Of a stretch of 18,871 nucleotides of DNA, positions 5,858 through 14,680 are shown piece by piece. The DNA is from AC-9 sp051984395. GTDB lineage: Bacteria > Actinomycetota > Acidimicrobiia > Acidimicrobiales > AC-9. Position 1 is the first letter of the stretch. Each line of letters starts with the position of its first letter. The DNA lies in the NCBI GenBank assembly GCA_051984395.1, contig JBPYEZ010000197.1:1-18871 (forward strand). Reading direction: 5' to 3'. The position numbers and the translations under genes are program-made. A model generated the notes under the pieces. It did not search any database. It was not told where the DNA came from and saw nothing but the letters and a program-made list of their open reading frames with translations.

Positions 5858-8800
5858 ATGACCAGCTACCTCGAGGCCGTGGCCGAACGCGTCGTCGTAT
5901 TCGACGGGGCTACCGGCACCAACCTGCAGCTGGCGGGGCTGGGCCCGGACGACTTCGGCGGGCCCCAGCTCGAGGGCTGCAACGAGGTGCTGGTCAGCAC
6001 GAGGCCCGACCTGGTGATCGACCTCCACAGGTCGTTCCTGGAGGTCGGCGTCGACGTGGTCGAGACCGACACCTTCGGCGCCTTCCCCACTGTCCTCGTC
6101 GAGTACGGCATCGCCGACCGGGCCCACGAGCTCAACCTGGCCGCCGCCCGCCTGGCTCGGGACGTGGCTGGCGGCTACGCCCGGCCCGACCGACCCCGCT
6201 GGGTCGCCGGGAGCATCGGCCCCGGGACGAGGTTCCCCTCGCTGGGCCAGATCCGTCTCGCCGAGCTGCGGGACGCCTACGAGGTGCAGGCCCGGGGGCT
6301 CCTCGAGGGCGGCGTGGACCTGTTCATCATCGAGACCGTCTTCGACCTGCTCCAGGCCAAGGCGGCCATCATCGCCTGCCGTCGGGCCATGGCGGCCGTC
6401 GGCCGCCAGGTCCCCATCCAGGTCCAGGTCACCATGGAGCTGACGGGACGCATGCTCCCCGGTACCGAGATCGGGGCTGCCCTCTGCGCGCTCGACGCCA
6501 TGCGGCCCGACGTCATCGGGCTGAACTGCGCCACTGGTCCGGGCGAGATGGGCGAGCACCTGCGCCATCTCTCGCACCACGCCCGCGTGCCCATCTCGTG
6601 CCAGCCCAACGCCGGGCTGCCGTCGGTGGTCGAAGGGCGCATGCACTACGACCTCACGCCCGAGCAGCTGGTCGAGTTCCACCGGCGGTTCATCACCGAG
6701 CTGGGTGTGTCGGTCGTCGGAGGATGCTGCGGCACGACTCCCGAGCACCTCCGCCAGGTGGTCGACAGCTGTCGCGGGCTGACGCCGGCCCGCCGCTCCC
6801 CCGAGCCGGAGCCCGGCGCCGCCTCGCTGTACACCAACGTCCCCTTCTCGCAGGAGACCTCCTTCCTGGTGGTGGGCGAGCGGACGAACGCCAACGGTTC
6901 GAAGCGGTTCCGCGAGGCAATGCTGGCCGGGGACTGGGAGACCACCACCGCCATGGCCAGAGACCAGGTCAAGGAGGGTGCCCACCTGATCGACGTCTGC
7001 GTCGACTACACCGGCGCCGACGGTGTCGCCGACATGGAGCAGGTGGCCAGCCGCCTCGCCACCCAGGCCAGCCAGCCGATCGTGCTCGACTCGACCGAGG
7101 CCGAGGTGGTGGAGACCGGGCTCTCGTGGATCGGCGGGAGAGCCGTGCTCAACTCGGTGAACCTCGAGGACGGCGACGCGCCGGGCACCAGGCTCGACCG
7201 CTTCCTCTCCCTCGCTCGCGAGTACGGGGCCGCCGTCGTCTGCACCTGCATCGATACCGAGGGCCAGGCCCGGACCGCTGACTGGAAGCTGCGCGCCGCG
7301 CGCGCCATCCACGACATCGCCGTGGACCGCTACGGGCTGGAACCGTCCGATCTCCTGTTCGACCCGCTGGCCCTGCCGCTCTCCACGGGCATGGAGGAGA
7401 GCAGGCGCGACGGCATCGAGACCATCGAGGGGATCCGCCGCATCAAGTCCGAGCTGCCCGGCGTCTACACGATCCTCGGCCTCTCCAACGTCTCCTTCGG
7501 ACTGTCCGCCGCCGCCCGCCACGTGCTCAACTCGGTGTTCCTGCACGAGTGCGTCGAGGCCGGCCTCGATGCCGCCATCGTGCACGCCGGCCGCATCCTG
7601 CCTCTCAACCGGATCGACGAGCGTCAGCGCCAGGTCTGCCTCGACCTCGTCTACGACCGCCGTGCCGACGGCTACGACCCCCTGGCCGAGCTGCTGTCGC
7701 TGTTCGAGGGCGTGTCGTCGAGCGTCACCTCGGCTGCCGAGGACCGGACCGGCTGGACCCTCGAGCGCCGCCTCGAGCAGCGCATCGTCGACGGTGACCG
7801 CAATGGCCTCGAGCCCGAGCTGGACCAGGCACTCGGCACCGGATGGTCGGCGCTCGGCATCGTCAACGACCGCCTCCTCGCCGGGATGAAGACGGTCGGC
7901 GAGCTGTTCGCCTCGGGCGAGATGCAGCTCCCCTTCGTCCTCCAGTCAGCCGAGACGATGAAGGCGGCGGTCGCCTACCTGGAGCCGCACATGGAGCACG
8001 CCGACCAGGGCGGCAAGGGACGCGTGGTCCTGGCCACCGTCAAGGGCGATGTGCACGACATCGGCAAGAACCTGGTCGACATCATCCTCACCAACAACGG
8101 CTACGAGGTGCACAACCTCGGGATCAAGGTCTCCATCGGCGAGATGCTGACCAAGGCCGAGGAGGTGAAGGCCGACGCCATCGGCATGAGCGGCCTCCTC
8201 GTGAAGTCGACGCTGATCATGCGCGAGAACCTCGAGGAGATGAACGGTCGGGGGCTCGCACATGTCCCGGTGCTGCTGGGCGGTGCCGCGCTGACCCGCA
8301 CCTACGTCGAGCGAGATCTGCGTCAGGTCTACCAGGGCCGGCTGTTCTACGGTCGCGACGCCTTCGAAGGACTGCGGACGATGGATCGCCTGCGGGAGCT
8401 CGAGCGCAGCGGCGAGGACGATCCGGGGTTCGGTCGCGAGCCGGGCGGTCGAGACCTGCCGCCGCGCAAGAGCCAGCTGCCCGCCGAAGCCAGCGCTGAC
8501 GACCTCCCCGACCGGTCGCCCGAGGTGGCGGTGGACAACCCGGTGTTCGACCCGCCGTTCGTCGGGTCGGAGCTGGCCAAGGGGGTCGCCATCGACGAGA
8601 TCGGCGCCTACCTGAACGAGACGGCGCTGTTCCGCAACCAGTGGGGGTACCGGCCCGAGGGGGGCGAGTCGGACGCGGAGTTCAAGACCCGGGTGCGAGC
8701 GGTGCTGCGGGACCAGCTCGCCGAGGCGCGAGCGAGCGGCGTCCTCGTGCCCCAGGTGGCGTGGGGCTACTTCGCCGCCAACGCCGAGGGCGACGATCTG

Positions 8801-9328
8801 GTGATCTGGAAGGACCAGGCCCGTCGGGCGGAGTGGCTCCGCTTCACCTTCCCCCGCCAGCGGAAGGCGCCCTGGCTCTGCATCGCCGACTTCTTCCGCT
8901 CAACGGCGTCCGGAGACCCTGACTGGGCCGCCTTCCAGGTCGTCACCATGGGCAAGGCCGTCTCGGAGGCGACGGCCCGGCTCTTCGCCGCCGACCACTA
9001 CCAGGCCTACCTGCTGCTGCACGGCCTGGGGGTGGAGATGGCCGAGGCCCTGGCCGAGCTGTGGCACCGGCGCATCCGGGAGGAGTGGGGCTTCGCCGGC
9101 GAGGACGGGCCCAGCCTGGGTGGGCTCTTCCGGCAGCAGTACCGGGGCGGCCGCTACTCGTGGGGGTATCCCGCCTGCCCCGATCTCGAGGACAACGCCA
9201 AGGTCGCCGAGCTCCTCGCCGTCGAGCGGATCGGGGTGGAGCTGAGCGAGGGATTCCAGCTCCACCCGGAGCAGACCACCTCGGCCATCGTCTGTCACCA
9301 CCCGCGGGCCAAGTACTTCGTGGCTTGA
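5858..9328 (+). CDS. metH: Cobalamin-dependent methionine synthase, full length
   Basis: The 1156-residue cytosolic enzyme moves a methyl group from 5-methyltetrahydrofolate through cobalamin to homocysteine. The homocysteine domain (about 1-310) has zinc ligands C224 (LNCATGP) and C290/C291 (GGCCGTT). The pterin domain (about 325-600) begins with VGERTNANGSKRFRE. The cap (about 630-705) precedes the cobalamin domain (about 710-850), whose GDVHDIGKN motif gives the lower axial ligand H733. The reactivation domain (about 890-1156) has RYSWGYPACP (R1099, G1103, Y1104, the RxxxGYxACP signature for S-adenosylmethionine) and ends TTSAIVCHHPRAKYFVA. Nothing essential is missing, so it should be reactivatable. 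A linker of low complexity (about 850-890) joins the last two domains. It is transcribed divergently from pduO and ends 11 nt before the convergent SDR gene. Confidence 0.97.
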   Translation: MTSYLEAVAERVVVFDGATGTNLQLAGLGPDDFGGPQLEGCNEVLVSTRPDLVIDLHRSFLEVGVDVVETDTFGAFPTVLVEYGIADRAHELNLAAARLARDVAGGYARPDRPRWVAGSIGPGTRFPSLGQIRLAELRDAYEVQARGLLEGGVDLFIIETVFDLLQAKAAIIACRRAMAAVGRQVPIQVQVTMELTGRMLPGTEIGAALCALDAMRPDVIGLNCATGPGEMGEHLRHLSHHARVPISCQPNAGLPSVVEGRMHYDLTPEQLVEFHRRFITELGVSVVGGCCGTTPEHLRQVVDSCRGLTPARRSPEPEPGAASLYTNVPFSQETSFLVVGERTNANGSKRFREAMLAGDWETTTAMARDQVKEGAHLIDVCVDYTGADGVADMEQVASRLATQASQPIVLDSTEAEVVETGLSWIGGRAVLNSVNLEDGDAPGTRLDRFLSLAREYGAAVVCTCIDTEGQARTADWKLRAARAIHDIAVDRYGLEPSDLLFDPLALPLSTGMEESRRDGIETIEGIRRIKSELPGVYTILGLSNVSFGLSAAARHVLNSVFLHECVEAGLDAAIVHAGRILPLNRIDERQRQVCLDLVYDRRADGYDPLAELLSLFEGVSSSVTSAAEDRTGWTLERRLEQRIVDGDRNGLEPELDQALGTGWSALGIVNDRLLAGMKTVGELFASGEMQLPFVLQSAETMKAAVAYLEPHMEHADQGGKGRVVLATVKGDVHDIGKNLVDIILTNNGYEVHNLGIKVSIGEMLTKAEEVKADAIGMSGLLVKSTLIMRENLEEMNGRGLAHVPVLLGGAALTRTYVERDLRQVYQGRLFYGRDAFEGLRTMDRLRELERSGEDDPGFGREPGGRDLPPRKSQLPAEASADDLPDRSPEVAVDNPVFDPPFVGSELAKGVAIDEIGAYLNETALFRNQWGYRPEGGESDAEFKTRVRAVLRDQLAEARASGVLVPQVAWGYFAANAEGDDLVIWKDQARRAEWLRFTFPRQRKAPWLCIADFFRSTASGDPDWAAFQVVTMGKAVSEATARLFAADHYQAYLLLHGLGVEMAEALAELWHRRIREEWGFAGEDGPSLGGLFRQQYRGGRYSWGYPACPDLEDNAKVAELLAVERIGVELSEGFQLHPEQTTSAIVCHHPRAKYFVA

Positions 9329-9339
9329 CCCTAGGAGGG

Positions 9340-10071
9340 CTACAGCGCCAGCGTCGCGCCCCCGTCGACGACGAGAGCGGCGCCGTTCACGAACCCGGCC
9401 GGCTCCGAGCACAGGAAGGCCACGACCTTGCCGAAGTCGGCGGGGTCACCCATGGGGATGCCGGCCCCTCCGAGCTCGGCCATCCGCTCGGTGGCGTGCG
9501 GCCCTGGGCAGGCGAGGTTCAAGGTGATGCCGTCGTCGGCCAGGTCGATGGCCGCCGTCTTGGCCCATGCCCACAGACCGACTCTCGCCGTATTGGAGAG
9601 GGCGAGGGTCGGGACGGGCTGCTTGACGGAGTACGACGTGATGAAGCAGATGCGCCCCCTCTCCCGGGCACGGAGCGGTGCGGCGGCGGCCCGGACCAAC
9701 CGCACCGAGGTGAGCAGGTTGGCCCCGACGGCGGCCTCGAGGGCCGCGTCGTCGACCTCGAGGGCGCGGCCAGACGGAGGTCCACCGGCGTTTGCCACCA
9801 GAACGTCGAGCCCACCGAAGCGCTGGACGGTCTCTTCGACCAGCAGCGCGGGTGACGCTGGATCGGTCACGTCCGCCACCACGCCGGCAACCTCCGCTCC
9901 GCGCCTGGCGCGCGACCGGAGCACCTGTAGCGCCCCGTCGACGGAGTCCTCGCCGCGGCCGCAGATGAGGACGCTGGCGCCTTCCTCGACCAGTGCCGAG
10001 GCGGCGGCGAAGCCGAGCCCGCGGGTCGAAGCGGTGACCAGAGCGACGCGCCCGTCGAGGCCGAGATCCAC
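9340..10071 (-). CDS. SDR-family oxidoreductase, FabG-like, with altered catalytic Tyr/Lys
   Basis: The 243-residue Rossmann-fold protein (from GTG 10071) has the nucleotide motif TASTRGLG (13-20), NAG (94-96), N118 and the C-terminal CPGPHATERM of FabG-like SDRs. The active-site segment ITSYSVKQPVPTLALSNTAR (144-163) keeps Ser146. Thirteen residues on, where Tyr is expected, stands S159 (SN), and four further on, Arg163 replaces Lys. I recall a BKR-like SDR subgroup with the same SVKQP...LSN..R pattern, so this is probably a family trait rather than decay, and the activity is uncertain. The start is unsure: GTG 10071 has GGAGG directly against it, and a CTG lies at 10080. The lipA stop is at 10077, so it is the last gene of the lipoate operon. 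Confidence 0.82.
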   Translation of the reverse strand: MDLGLDGRVALVTASTRGLGFAAASALVEEGASVLICGRGEDSVDGALQVLRSRARRGAEVAGVVADVTDPASPALLVEETVQRFGGLDVLVANAGGPPSGRALEVDDAALEAAVGANLLTSVRLVRAAAAPLRARERGRICFITSYSVKQPVPTLALSNTARVGLWAWAKTAAIDLADDGITLNLACPGPHATERMAELGGAGIPMGDPADFGKVVAFLCSEPAGFVNGAALVVDGGATLAL

Positions 10072-10076
10072 CTCCG

Positions 10077-11702
10077 TCAGCCCGCTGCCGGCTGGCTCGT
10101 GGCGGCGGCCGCCGCGCCCCGAGCGTGGTAGCTCGATCGCGTCAGCGGTGAGGCCTCCACGTGGCGAAGGCCGACGGACAGCCCGGCACGACGGAGCCGG
10201 TCGAACTCCTCGGGACGCCACCAGCGGGCCACCGGCAGATGGTCGGCGGTGGGCCGCAGGTACTGGCCCAACGTGACGATGTCGACTCCCACCGCCGCCA
10301 GATCGGACAGGGCTCCGACTACCTCGCTCTCGGTCTCACCCATCCCGAGGATCAGCCCCGACTTGGTGAGCAGCCCGGCTGACTTGGCTCGCCCCAGGAC
10401 CGCCAGGCTGCGAGCGTAGGACGCCGACGGCCGCACCGCCCGTTGGAGGCGGGCGACTGTCTCCAGGTTGTGGTTCAACACATCGGGTCGGGACTCGAAG
10501 ATCGCTCTGAGAGCGGCCTCGTCGCCCTTGCAGTCTGGAATGAGGACCTCGACCGCCGTTGCGGGGCACCGGCGCCGGATGGCCTCGATGGTGGCCGCGA
10601 ACGCGCCTGCGCCACCGTCGGCCAGATCGTCGCGGGCCACCGCGGTGACCACGGCATGGGTCAGTCCCAGTCGGGCAGTGGCGTCGGCCACCCGGTCGGG
10701 CTCTCCGGGATCGATCGGCGCGGGGTGGCGGGTGTCGACGAGGCAGAAGCCGCACGCCCGAGTACAGCGCTCCCCGTTGATCATGAACGTCGCCGTACCT
10801 TCGGCCCAGCATTCGAAGATGTTGGGGCACCCCGCCTCTTCGCACACCGTGACCAGATCGAGGCTGCGCATCGTCCGCTTGAGGTCGCGGTACTCCGGCC
10901 CCATCACAGCCTTGGCCCTGAGCCAGGAGGGCTTTGGCTCGGCTAGCGCCACGCCGCCCGCGGGGTCGATCCCCGCCTCGGCCAGGCGTACCTGGAGACG
11001 ACTCCCGGCGCGGGTGAAGGCGGAGAGGTCACTTCGAGCGACGCGCCAGGCCACGTCCTGACGCTCGAACCGGTCAGCGCTCCCGCCCCAAACGCGAGCC
11101 GCCCGAGCCATGACCGCGTCGACCACCGTCGACATGGCGACGTGCACGCCCTCCGCTGCGAGCGATGTCACGGCTTTGTCGGGGATGCCGCAGGGAACGA
11201 TGTGCTCGAACATGGTGAGGTCGGGATCGACGTTCAGGGCGAACCCATGCATCGACCGTCCCCTGGTGATGCGGACGCCGATCGCCGCGATCTTGCGAGG
11301 TTCGGCGCCGTCGGGCTCGATCCAGACTCCCGGGTACGCACCGAGGCGACCCGCGCCAGGCAGGCCGACGTCGGCCAGCGCGTCGATGACCAGCTGCTCG
11401 ACGGACCGGACGTAGGATCGGGTCGCTCCGGGAACCGTCGGTACGCTCACGATCGGGTAGCCGACCAGCTGGCCCGGACCGTGATAGGTGACGTCACCTC
11501 CCCGGTCTGCCCGCACCAGCTCGGCCCCCACCGACTCGGGGGGTACGAGCACGTGCTCGGGCTCCGCCCTCACGCCGAGCGTGTAGACGTGGGGATGCTC
11601 GAGGAGCAGCAGATAGTCGTCGACGGCGTTGGCGAACAGCGCTCGCTGCAGCGCGAGCGCGTCGCGGTACGGTACCCGTCCCAGCCAGCGAGATCGCAGC
11701 AT
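10077..11702 (-). CDS. lipB-lipA: Fused octanoyltransferase-lipoyl synthase (LipB-LipA)
   Basis: One open frame of 541 residues carries both enzymes of de novo protein lipoylation. LipB (about 1-235) has RGGDVTYHGPGQLVGYP (68-84), catalytic K137 (RKIAAIGV) and C171 (IVPCGI), and transfers octanoate from acyl carrier protein to lipoyl-domain lysine. LipA (about 250-541) has the auxiliary cluster motif C287-x4-C292-x5-C298, the radical-SAM motif C313-x3-C317-x2-C320, and RSSY (522-525), and inserts two sulfurs. Both halves are full length and no stop separates them. The bridging segment (about 204-250) contains ERQDVAWRVARSDLSAF. ATG 11702 is chosen because upstream codons lie inside the E2 gene; the GTG at codon 251 could in principle start LipA separately but has no visible Shine-Dalgarno sequence. 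It sits 19 nt after sucB. Confidence 0.93.
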   Translation of the reverse strand: MLRSRWLGRVPYRDALALQRALFANAVDDYLLLLEHPHVYTLGVRAEPEHVLVPPESVGAELVRADRGGDVTYHGPGQLVGYPIVSVPTVPGATRSYVRSVEQLVIDALADVGLPGAGRLGAYPGVWIEPDGAEPRKIAAIGVRITRGRSMHGFALNVDPDLTMFEHIVPCGIPDKAVTSLAAEGVHVAMSTVVDAVMARAARVWGGSADRFERQDVAWRVARSDLSAFTRAGSRLQVRLAEAGIDPAGGVALAEPKPSWLRAKAVMGPEYRDLKRTMRSLDLVTVCEEAGCPNIFECWAEGTATFMINGERCTRACGFCLVDTRHPAPIDPGEPDRVADATARLGLTHAVVTAVARDDLADGGAGAFAATIEAIRRRCPATAVEVLIPDCKGDEAALRAIFESRPDVLNHNLETVARLQRAVRPSASYARSLAVLGRAKSAGLLTKSGLILGMGETESEVVGALSDLAAVGVDIVTLGQYLRPTADHLPVARWWRPEEFDRLRRAGLSVGLRHVEASPLTRSSYHARGAAAAATSQPAAG

Positions 11703-11721
11703 CCTTCCGCCGACTCCGCGC

Positions 11722-13152
11722 CTAGAGCTCCTGGACCCAGTCCCGGGTCTCGATGACCTCCCGGAGCTTGGCCAGGAACCGGGACGCATAGGCGCCGTCC
11801 ACCGCCCGGTGGTCGAAGGACAGGGCGAGCACACCCACCGAGTGAATGGCGATGCCCTCGCTGCCGTCTGGGAGTGTGACCACCACCGGACGCCGCTTGA
11901 CCCCGTCGGTGGAGAGGATGCCCACCTGGGGCTGGTTGATGATCGGCACCGTGATCAACGTGCCGAACGGACCCGGGTTGGTGATGGTGAACGTGCCCCC
12001 GGCGATGTCGTCGGCGCCGAGCCTGCGCTCGCGCCCCCTGCTGGCGAGGTCGGCCGCCTCTCGTGCCAGGGCGGGGAGCCGTTTGCCGTCGGCATGGTGG
12101 ATGACGGGCACGATCAGGCCCTCGGTGTCGAGATCGACGGCGATCCCCAGATGCAGATCGTGATGGACCACCAGGGCGTCGTCACCGACCGACGCGTTGA
12201 GATGGGGAAAGGCCCGGAGCGCCTCGATCGTCGCCCGGGCGACGAAGGGCAGGTACGTGAGCGAGATGCCCTCCTCCGCCCGGAAGCGCTCGCGCTGGGC
12301 CCGTCGCACCCGGTCCACCGCCTCGAAGTCCGCCTCCACCGAGACCAGCGTGTGGGCCGAGGTGGCCTTCGACCGCACCATGTGCTCGGCCGTCCGCCGC
12401 CGGATGTTGGAGAAGGGGATCACCTCGTCCCGCTCGCCCTGCGGTGCGGTGACGGCCGCCGGCCGACTCAGAGGCGGCGGCGGAGTCGGAGCTGGTGGAG
12501 TGGGGGCCGCGGCGGGGGCCTTCGGAGCGCTCGGGGCCGCGGTGCGCGCTGGAGCGCCGCCGGCCCCGCTCTGGGCGTCGATGACGGCGAGGACGTCGGC
12601 CCGGGTGATGCGGTTGCCAGCGCCCGTGCCGGGGATCTCGGAGGGATCGAGCTGGTGTTCGGCGAGCAGACGACGCACGACCGGAGAAAGCACCTGGCCC
12701 CCGCCCTGGCCTCCGCCCTGGCCGTCGGTCGGGGCTTGTGCCGGCGAGGCCGGCGCGGCCGCCGCTGGCGTCGGCTCTGGCTCAGGCTCCGGCTCGGGTT
12801 CAGGCTTCGGCTCGGGTTCGGGTTGGGGTGCTGGCGGTGCGGGTGGCGCCTCGGCCGTCGGGCTCGGCTCGGTGGCTGCGGCGGCGCCGGCGCCGTCACC
12901 GCCGCCCGTCGACGGGGGCTCCGGCGTGATCACCGCCAACCGTGCCCCGACGTCCACGGTGTCCCCCTCGGGGACCAGGATCTCGGCGAGGTAGCCGGCC
13001 GAAGGCGAGGGAACCTCCGAGTCGACCTTGTCCGTGGAGACCTCGAAGAGCACCTCGTCCTGGCCGATCGGGTCCCCGACCTGCTTGAGCCAGCGGGTGA
13101 TCGTTCCCTCGGTGACCGTCTCTCCGAGCTGGGGCATGGTGACGTCAGCCAA
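11722..13152 (-). CDS. sucB: 2-oxoacid dehydrogenase E2, dihydrolipoamide acyltransferase
   Basis: The 476-residue core subunit carries acyl groups from E1 to coenzyme A. A single lipoyl domain (about 2-77) has the modified lysine K42 in TDKVDSE. A long Ala/Pro/Glu linker (78-153) contains a Pro-Glu run at 111-127. The E1/E3-binding domain spans 154-192 (LSPVVRRLLAEHQLDPSEIPGTG). A second Pro/Ala linker precedes the catalytic domain (about 243-476) with FDHRAVDGAYASRFL (H448, D452). Only one lipoyl domain is present, whereas mycobacterial DlaT has more than one. Whether it serves pyruvate, 2-oxoglutarate or branched-chain acids cannot be decided, as no E1 is in view. The start is TTG 13152, with GGGGAGAGG 8 nt upstream. 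It overlaps the lpdA stop by 8 nt. Confidence 0.93.
   Translation of the reverse strand: MADVTMPQLGETVTEGTITRWLKQVGDPIGQDEVLFEVSTDKVDSEVPSPSAGYLAEILVPEGDTVDVGARLAVITPEPPSTGGGDGAGAAAATEPSPTAEAPPAPPAPQPEPEPKPEPEPEPEPEPTPAAAAPASPAQAPTDGQGGGQGGGQVLSPVVRRLLAEHQLDPSEIPGTGAGNRITRADVLAVIDAQSGAGGAPARTAAPSAPKAPAAAPTPPAPTPPPPLSRPAAVTAPQGERDEVIPFSNIRRRTAEHMVRSKATSAHTLVSVEADFEAVDRVRRAQRERFRAEEGISLTYLPFVARATIEALRAFPHLNASVGDDALVVHHDLHLGIAVDLDTEGLIVPVIHHADGKRLPALAREAADLASRGRERRLGADDIAGGTFTITNPGPFGTLITVPIINQPQVGILSTDGVKRRPVVVTLPDGSEGIAIHSVGVLALSFDHRAVDGAYASRFLAKLREVIETRDWVQEL
12772..12822 (-). repeat. Pro-Glu hexanucleotide repeat in E2 linker
   Basis: Residues 111-127 of E2 alternate Pro and Glu with one Lys (PEPEPKPEPEPEPEPEP). 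At DNA level this is a degenerate 6-bp repeat of CCN-GAR codons. It forms the stiff flexible arm between lipoyl and binding domains and is likely to vary in length between strains. Confidence 0.8.
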
Positions 13153-14563
13153 CGTGCAGCCCTCTCCCCGTCATGGCCTGGACGGTCTCGCCGAACGCTT
13201 CGGACAGCGTCGGGTGGGGCTGGATGAACTGCGCCGCTTCTTCGGCCGTTGCCTCCCAGTTCACGGCCAGATAGCCCTGACCGAGCTGCTCGGTGACCCA
13301 GGGCCCAACCATGTGGACCCCCAGGAGCCGACCGGCCCCCCCGTCAGGCCCCCGCTCGGCGATGACCTTCACCATGCCTTCTGTCTCGCCCACGATCTTG
13401 GCCCTGCTGTTGCCACCGAAGGGGTCCTTCTTCACGACCACGTCATAGCCGGCCTCGCGGGCAGCAGCCTCGGAGAGCCCGGCGAACGCCACCTCAGGGT
13501 GGGTGTAGATGCACCAGGGGACGGCTGAATAGTCGACCGGCACCACGGGCTCGCGAAGGATGTCCTTGACGGCAACGATCGCCTCGGCGAAGCCGACGTG
13601 GGCGAGCTGTGCCGTCGGAACGACGTCCCCGACCGCATAGACGCCCTCGGCGCTGGTGCGCATCCGCTCGTCGACCCGCACGAAGCCGCGCTCGTCCAGC
13701 TCGACCCCGGCGTCGGGTTCCGCCAGCCCGTGGCTCTCCGGCCGTCTCCCGACCGACACGACGACGGCGTCGACGCTCACCTGCTGACCGTCGCCGAAGG
13801 ACACCGTCGTGCCGTTCCCATTGGGCTCGTGCCCGTGGACCTGGACGCCGGTGTGAACGACGATGCCTCGCTTCTTGAAGGACCTGGCCACGGCTCCGGA
13901 CACCTCGGCGTCGCAGCCGGGTATGAGCGACGGCAGGACTTCCAACACGGTCACCTGGGTCCCGAGGTCGGCCATCATCGAGGCGAACTCGCAGCCGACC
14001 GCTCCACCCCCGACGACCACGGCCGACGCCGGCAGGCGCTCCAGCTCGAGGATCTCGTCGGAGCTCATCACCAGCTGCCCGTCGATCTCGAAGCCGGGGA
14101 TCGTCTTCGGGACCGACCCCGCGGCCAGTACGACGTGCCGCCCGACCAGCTCGGAACCGTCATCGACGCGCACCACGTGTCCGGCGGCCAGAGAGCCGGT
14201 GCCGATCACCGTGGTGATCTTGCGGTGCTTCATCAGGCCGGCGAGGCCCTTCCACAGCTGATCGACGACCTTCTGCTTGCGGGCCTGGCTGGTGCCGAAG
14301 TCGACCGTCGGCTGGCTCGCCTGGATGCCGAACTCCTTGGCCCCCGCCACCGTCCGGAACACGGTCGCCGTCTCCAGGAACTCCTTGGCAGGGATGCAGC
14401 CCCGGTGCAGGCACGTCCCCCCCACCTTGTCCTTCTCGACAACGGCCACCGACAGCCCGGCGGCAGCGCCATAGAGGGCGGTCGCATAGCCTCCCGGGCC
14501 ACCGCCGATGACCACCACGTCGAACTCGCGGGCCGTGCCGACCACCTCCTCTGGACCTCTCAC
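13145..14563 (-). CDS. lpdA: Dihydrolipoamide dehydrogenase (E3)
   Basis: The flavoprotein reoxidises the dihydrolipoyl arm of E2 with NAD+. Counting from GTG 14563 it has 472 residues: FAD motif VVVIGGGPGGYATAL (16-30), redox disulfide GGTCLHRGCIPAK with C51 and C56, the NAD motif VVVGGGAVGCEFAS, the second FAD segment VYAVGDVV, and a C-terminal dimer/active-site motif HPTLSEAFGE (H450, E455). It overlaps the TTG of the E2 gene, so the two are co-translated. The start is uncertain: a TAGGCT box (14569 to 14564) abuts the GTG. If that is the real -10, transcription begins inside the first codons and translation must start further in, for instance at GTG 14545, although AGAGGAGG sits directly against that codon. 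The fold itself needs residues only from about EFDVVV onward. Confidence 0.94.
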   Translation of the reverse strand: MRGPEEVVGTAREFDVVVIGGGPGGYATALYGAAAGLSVAVVEKDKVGGTCLHRGCIPAKEFLETATVFRTVAGAKEFGIQASQPTVDFGTSQARKQKVVDQLWKGLAGLMKHRKITTVIGTGSLAAGHVVRVDDGSELVGRHVVLAAGSVPKTIPGFEIDGQLVMSSDEILELERLPASAVVVGGGAVGCEFASMMADLGTQVTVLEVLPSLIPGCDAEVSGAVARSFKKRGIVVHTGVQVHGHEPNGNGTTVSFGDGQQVSVDAVVVSVGRRPESHGLAEPDAGVELDERGFVRVDERMRTSAEGVYAVGDVVPTAQLAHVGFAEAIVAVKDILREPVVPVDYSAVPWCIYTHPEVAFAGLSEAAAREAGYDVVVKKDPFGGNSRAKIVGETEGMVKVIAERGPDGGAGRLLGVHMVGPWVTEQLGQGYLAVNWEATAEEAAQFIQPHPTLSEAFGETVQAMTGRGLHVG

Positions 14564-14569
14564 AGCCTA
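14564..14569 (-). promoter_or_regulatory. Possible -10 element of the lpdA-sucB-lipBA-SDR operon
   Basis: On the minus strand TAGGCT lies directly against the GTG at 14563, too close for that GTG to be translated from the resulting transcript. A CACAGC/GCTGTG inverted repeat (14561-14566 and 14582-14587) surrounds it. Confidence 0.3.
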
Positions 14570-14648
14570 GTAAGTCTGCCTGCTGTGCCAGGCGTCCGAC
14601 CGGGAAGACTCTCCGGAGCACCCTTCGTCAGCTCGGTCTGGACACCTC

Positions 14649-14665
14649 TCGCCGCAGAGCGGCGA
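14649..14665. repeat. Perfect 7-bp hairpin in the lpdA/HTH intergenic region
   Basis: TCGCCGC at 14649-14655 and GCGGCGA at 14659-14665 are perfect inverted copies around a 3-nt loop AGA. No T-run stands on either side, so a simple intrinsic terminator is not evident. Confidence 0.5.
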
Positions 14666-14680
14666 CGGGGACAACCGGAT

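Noticed and set aside
5771..7585. 604-codon open frame on the minus strand
   Set aside because: It is antisense to the metH homocysteine and pterin domains, which carry clear conserved motifs in the other strand. Its composition (Gly/Asp/His/Val-rich, no motifs) is typical of an antisense shadow.
11703..11834. Longer start for the LipB-LipA protein
   Set aside because: The extra 44 codons lie mostly inside the 3' end of the E2 gene and are low-complexity. LipB similarity begins at MLRSRWLG from ATG 11702.
12772..12822. Possible tandem-repeat or CRISPR-like array
   Set aside because: It is a run of Pro and Glu codons in the E2 linker, explained by the protein's flexible arm.
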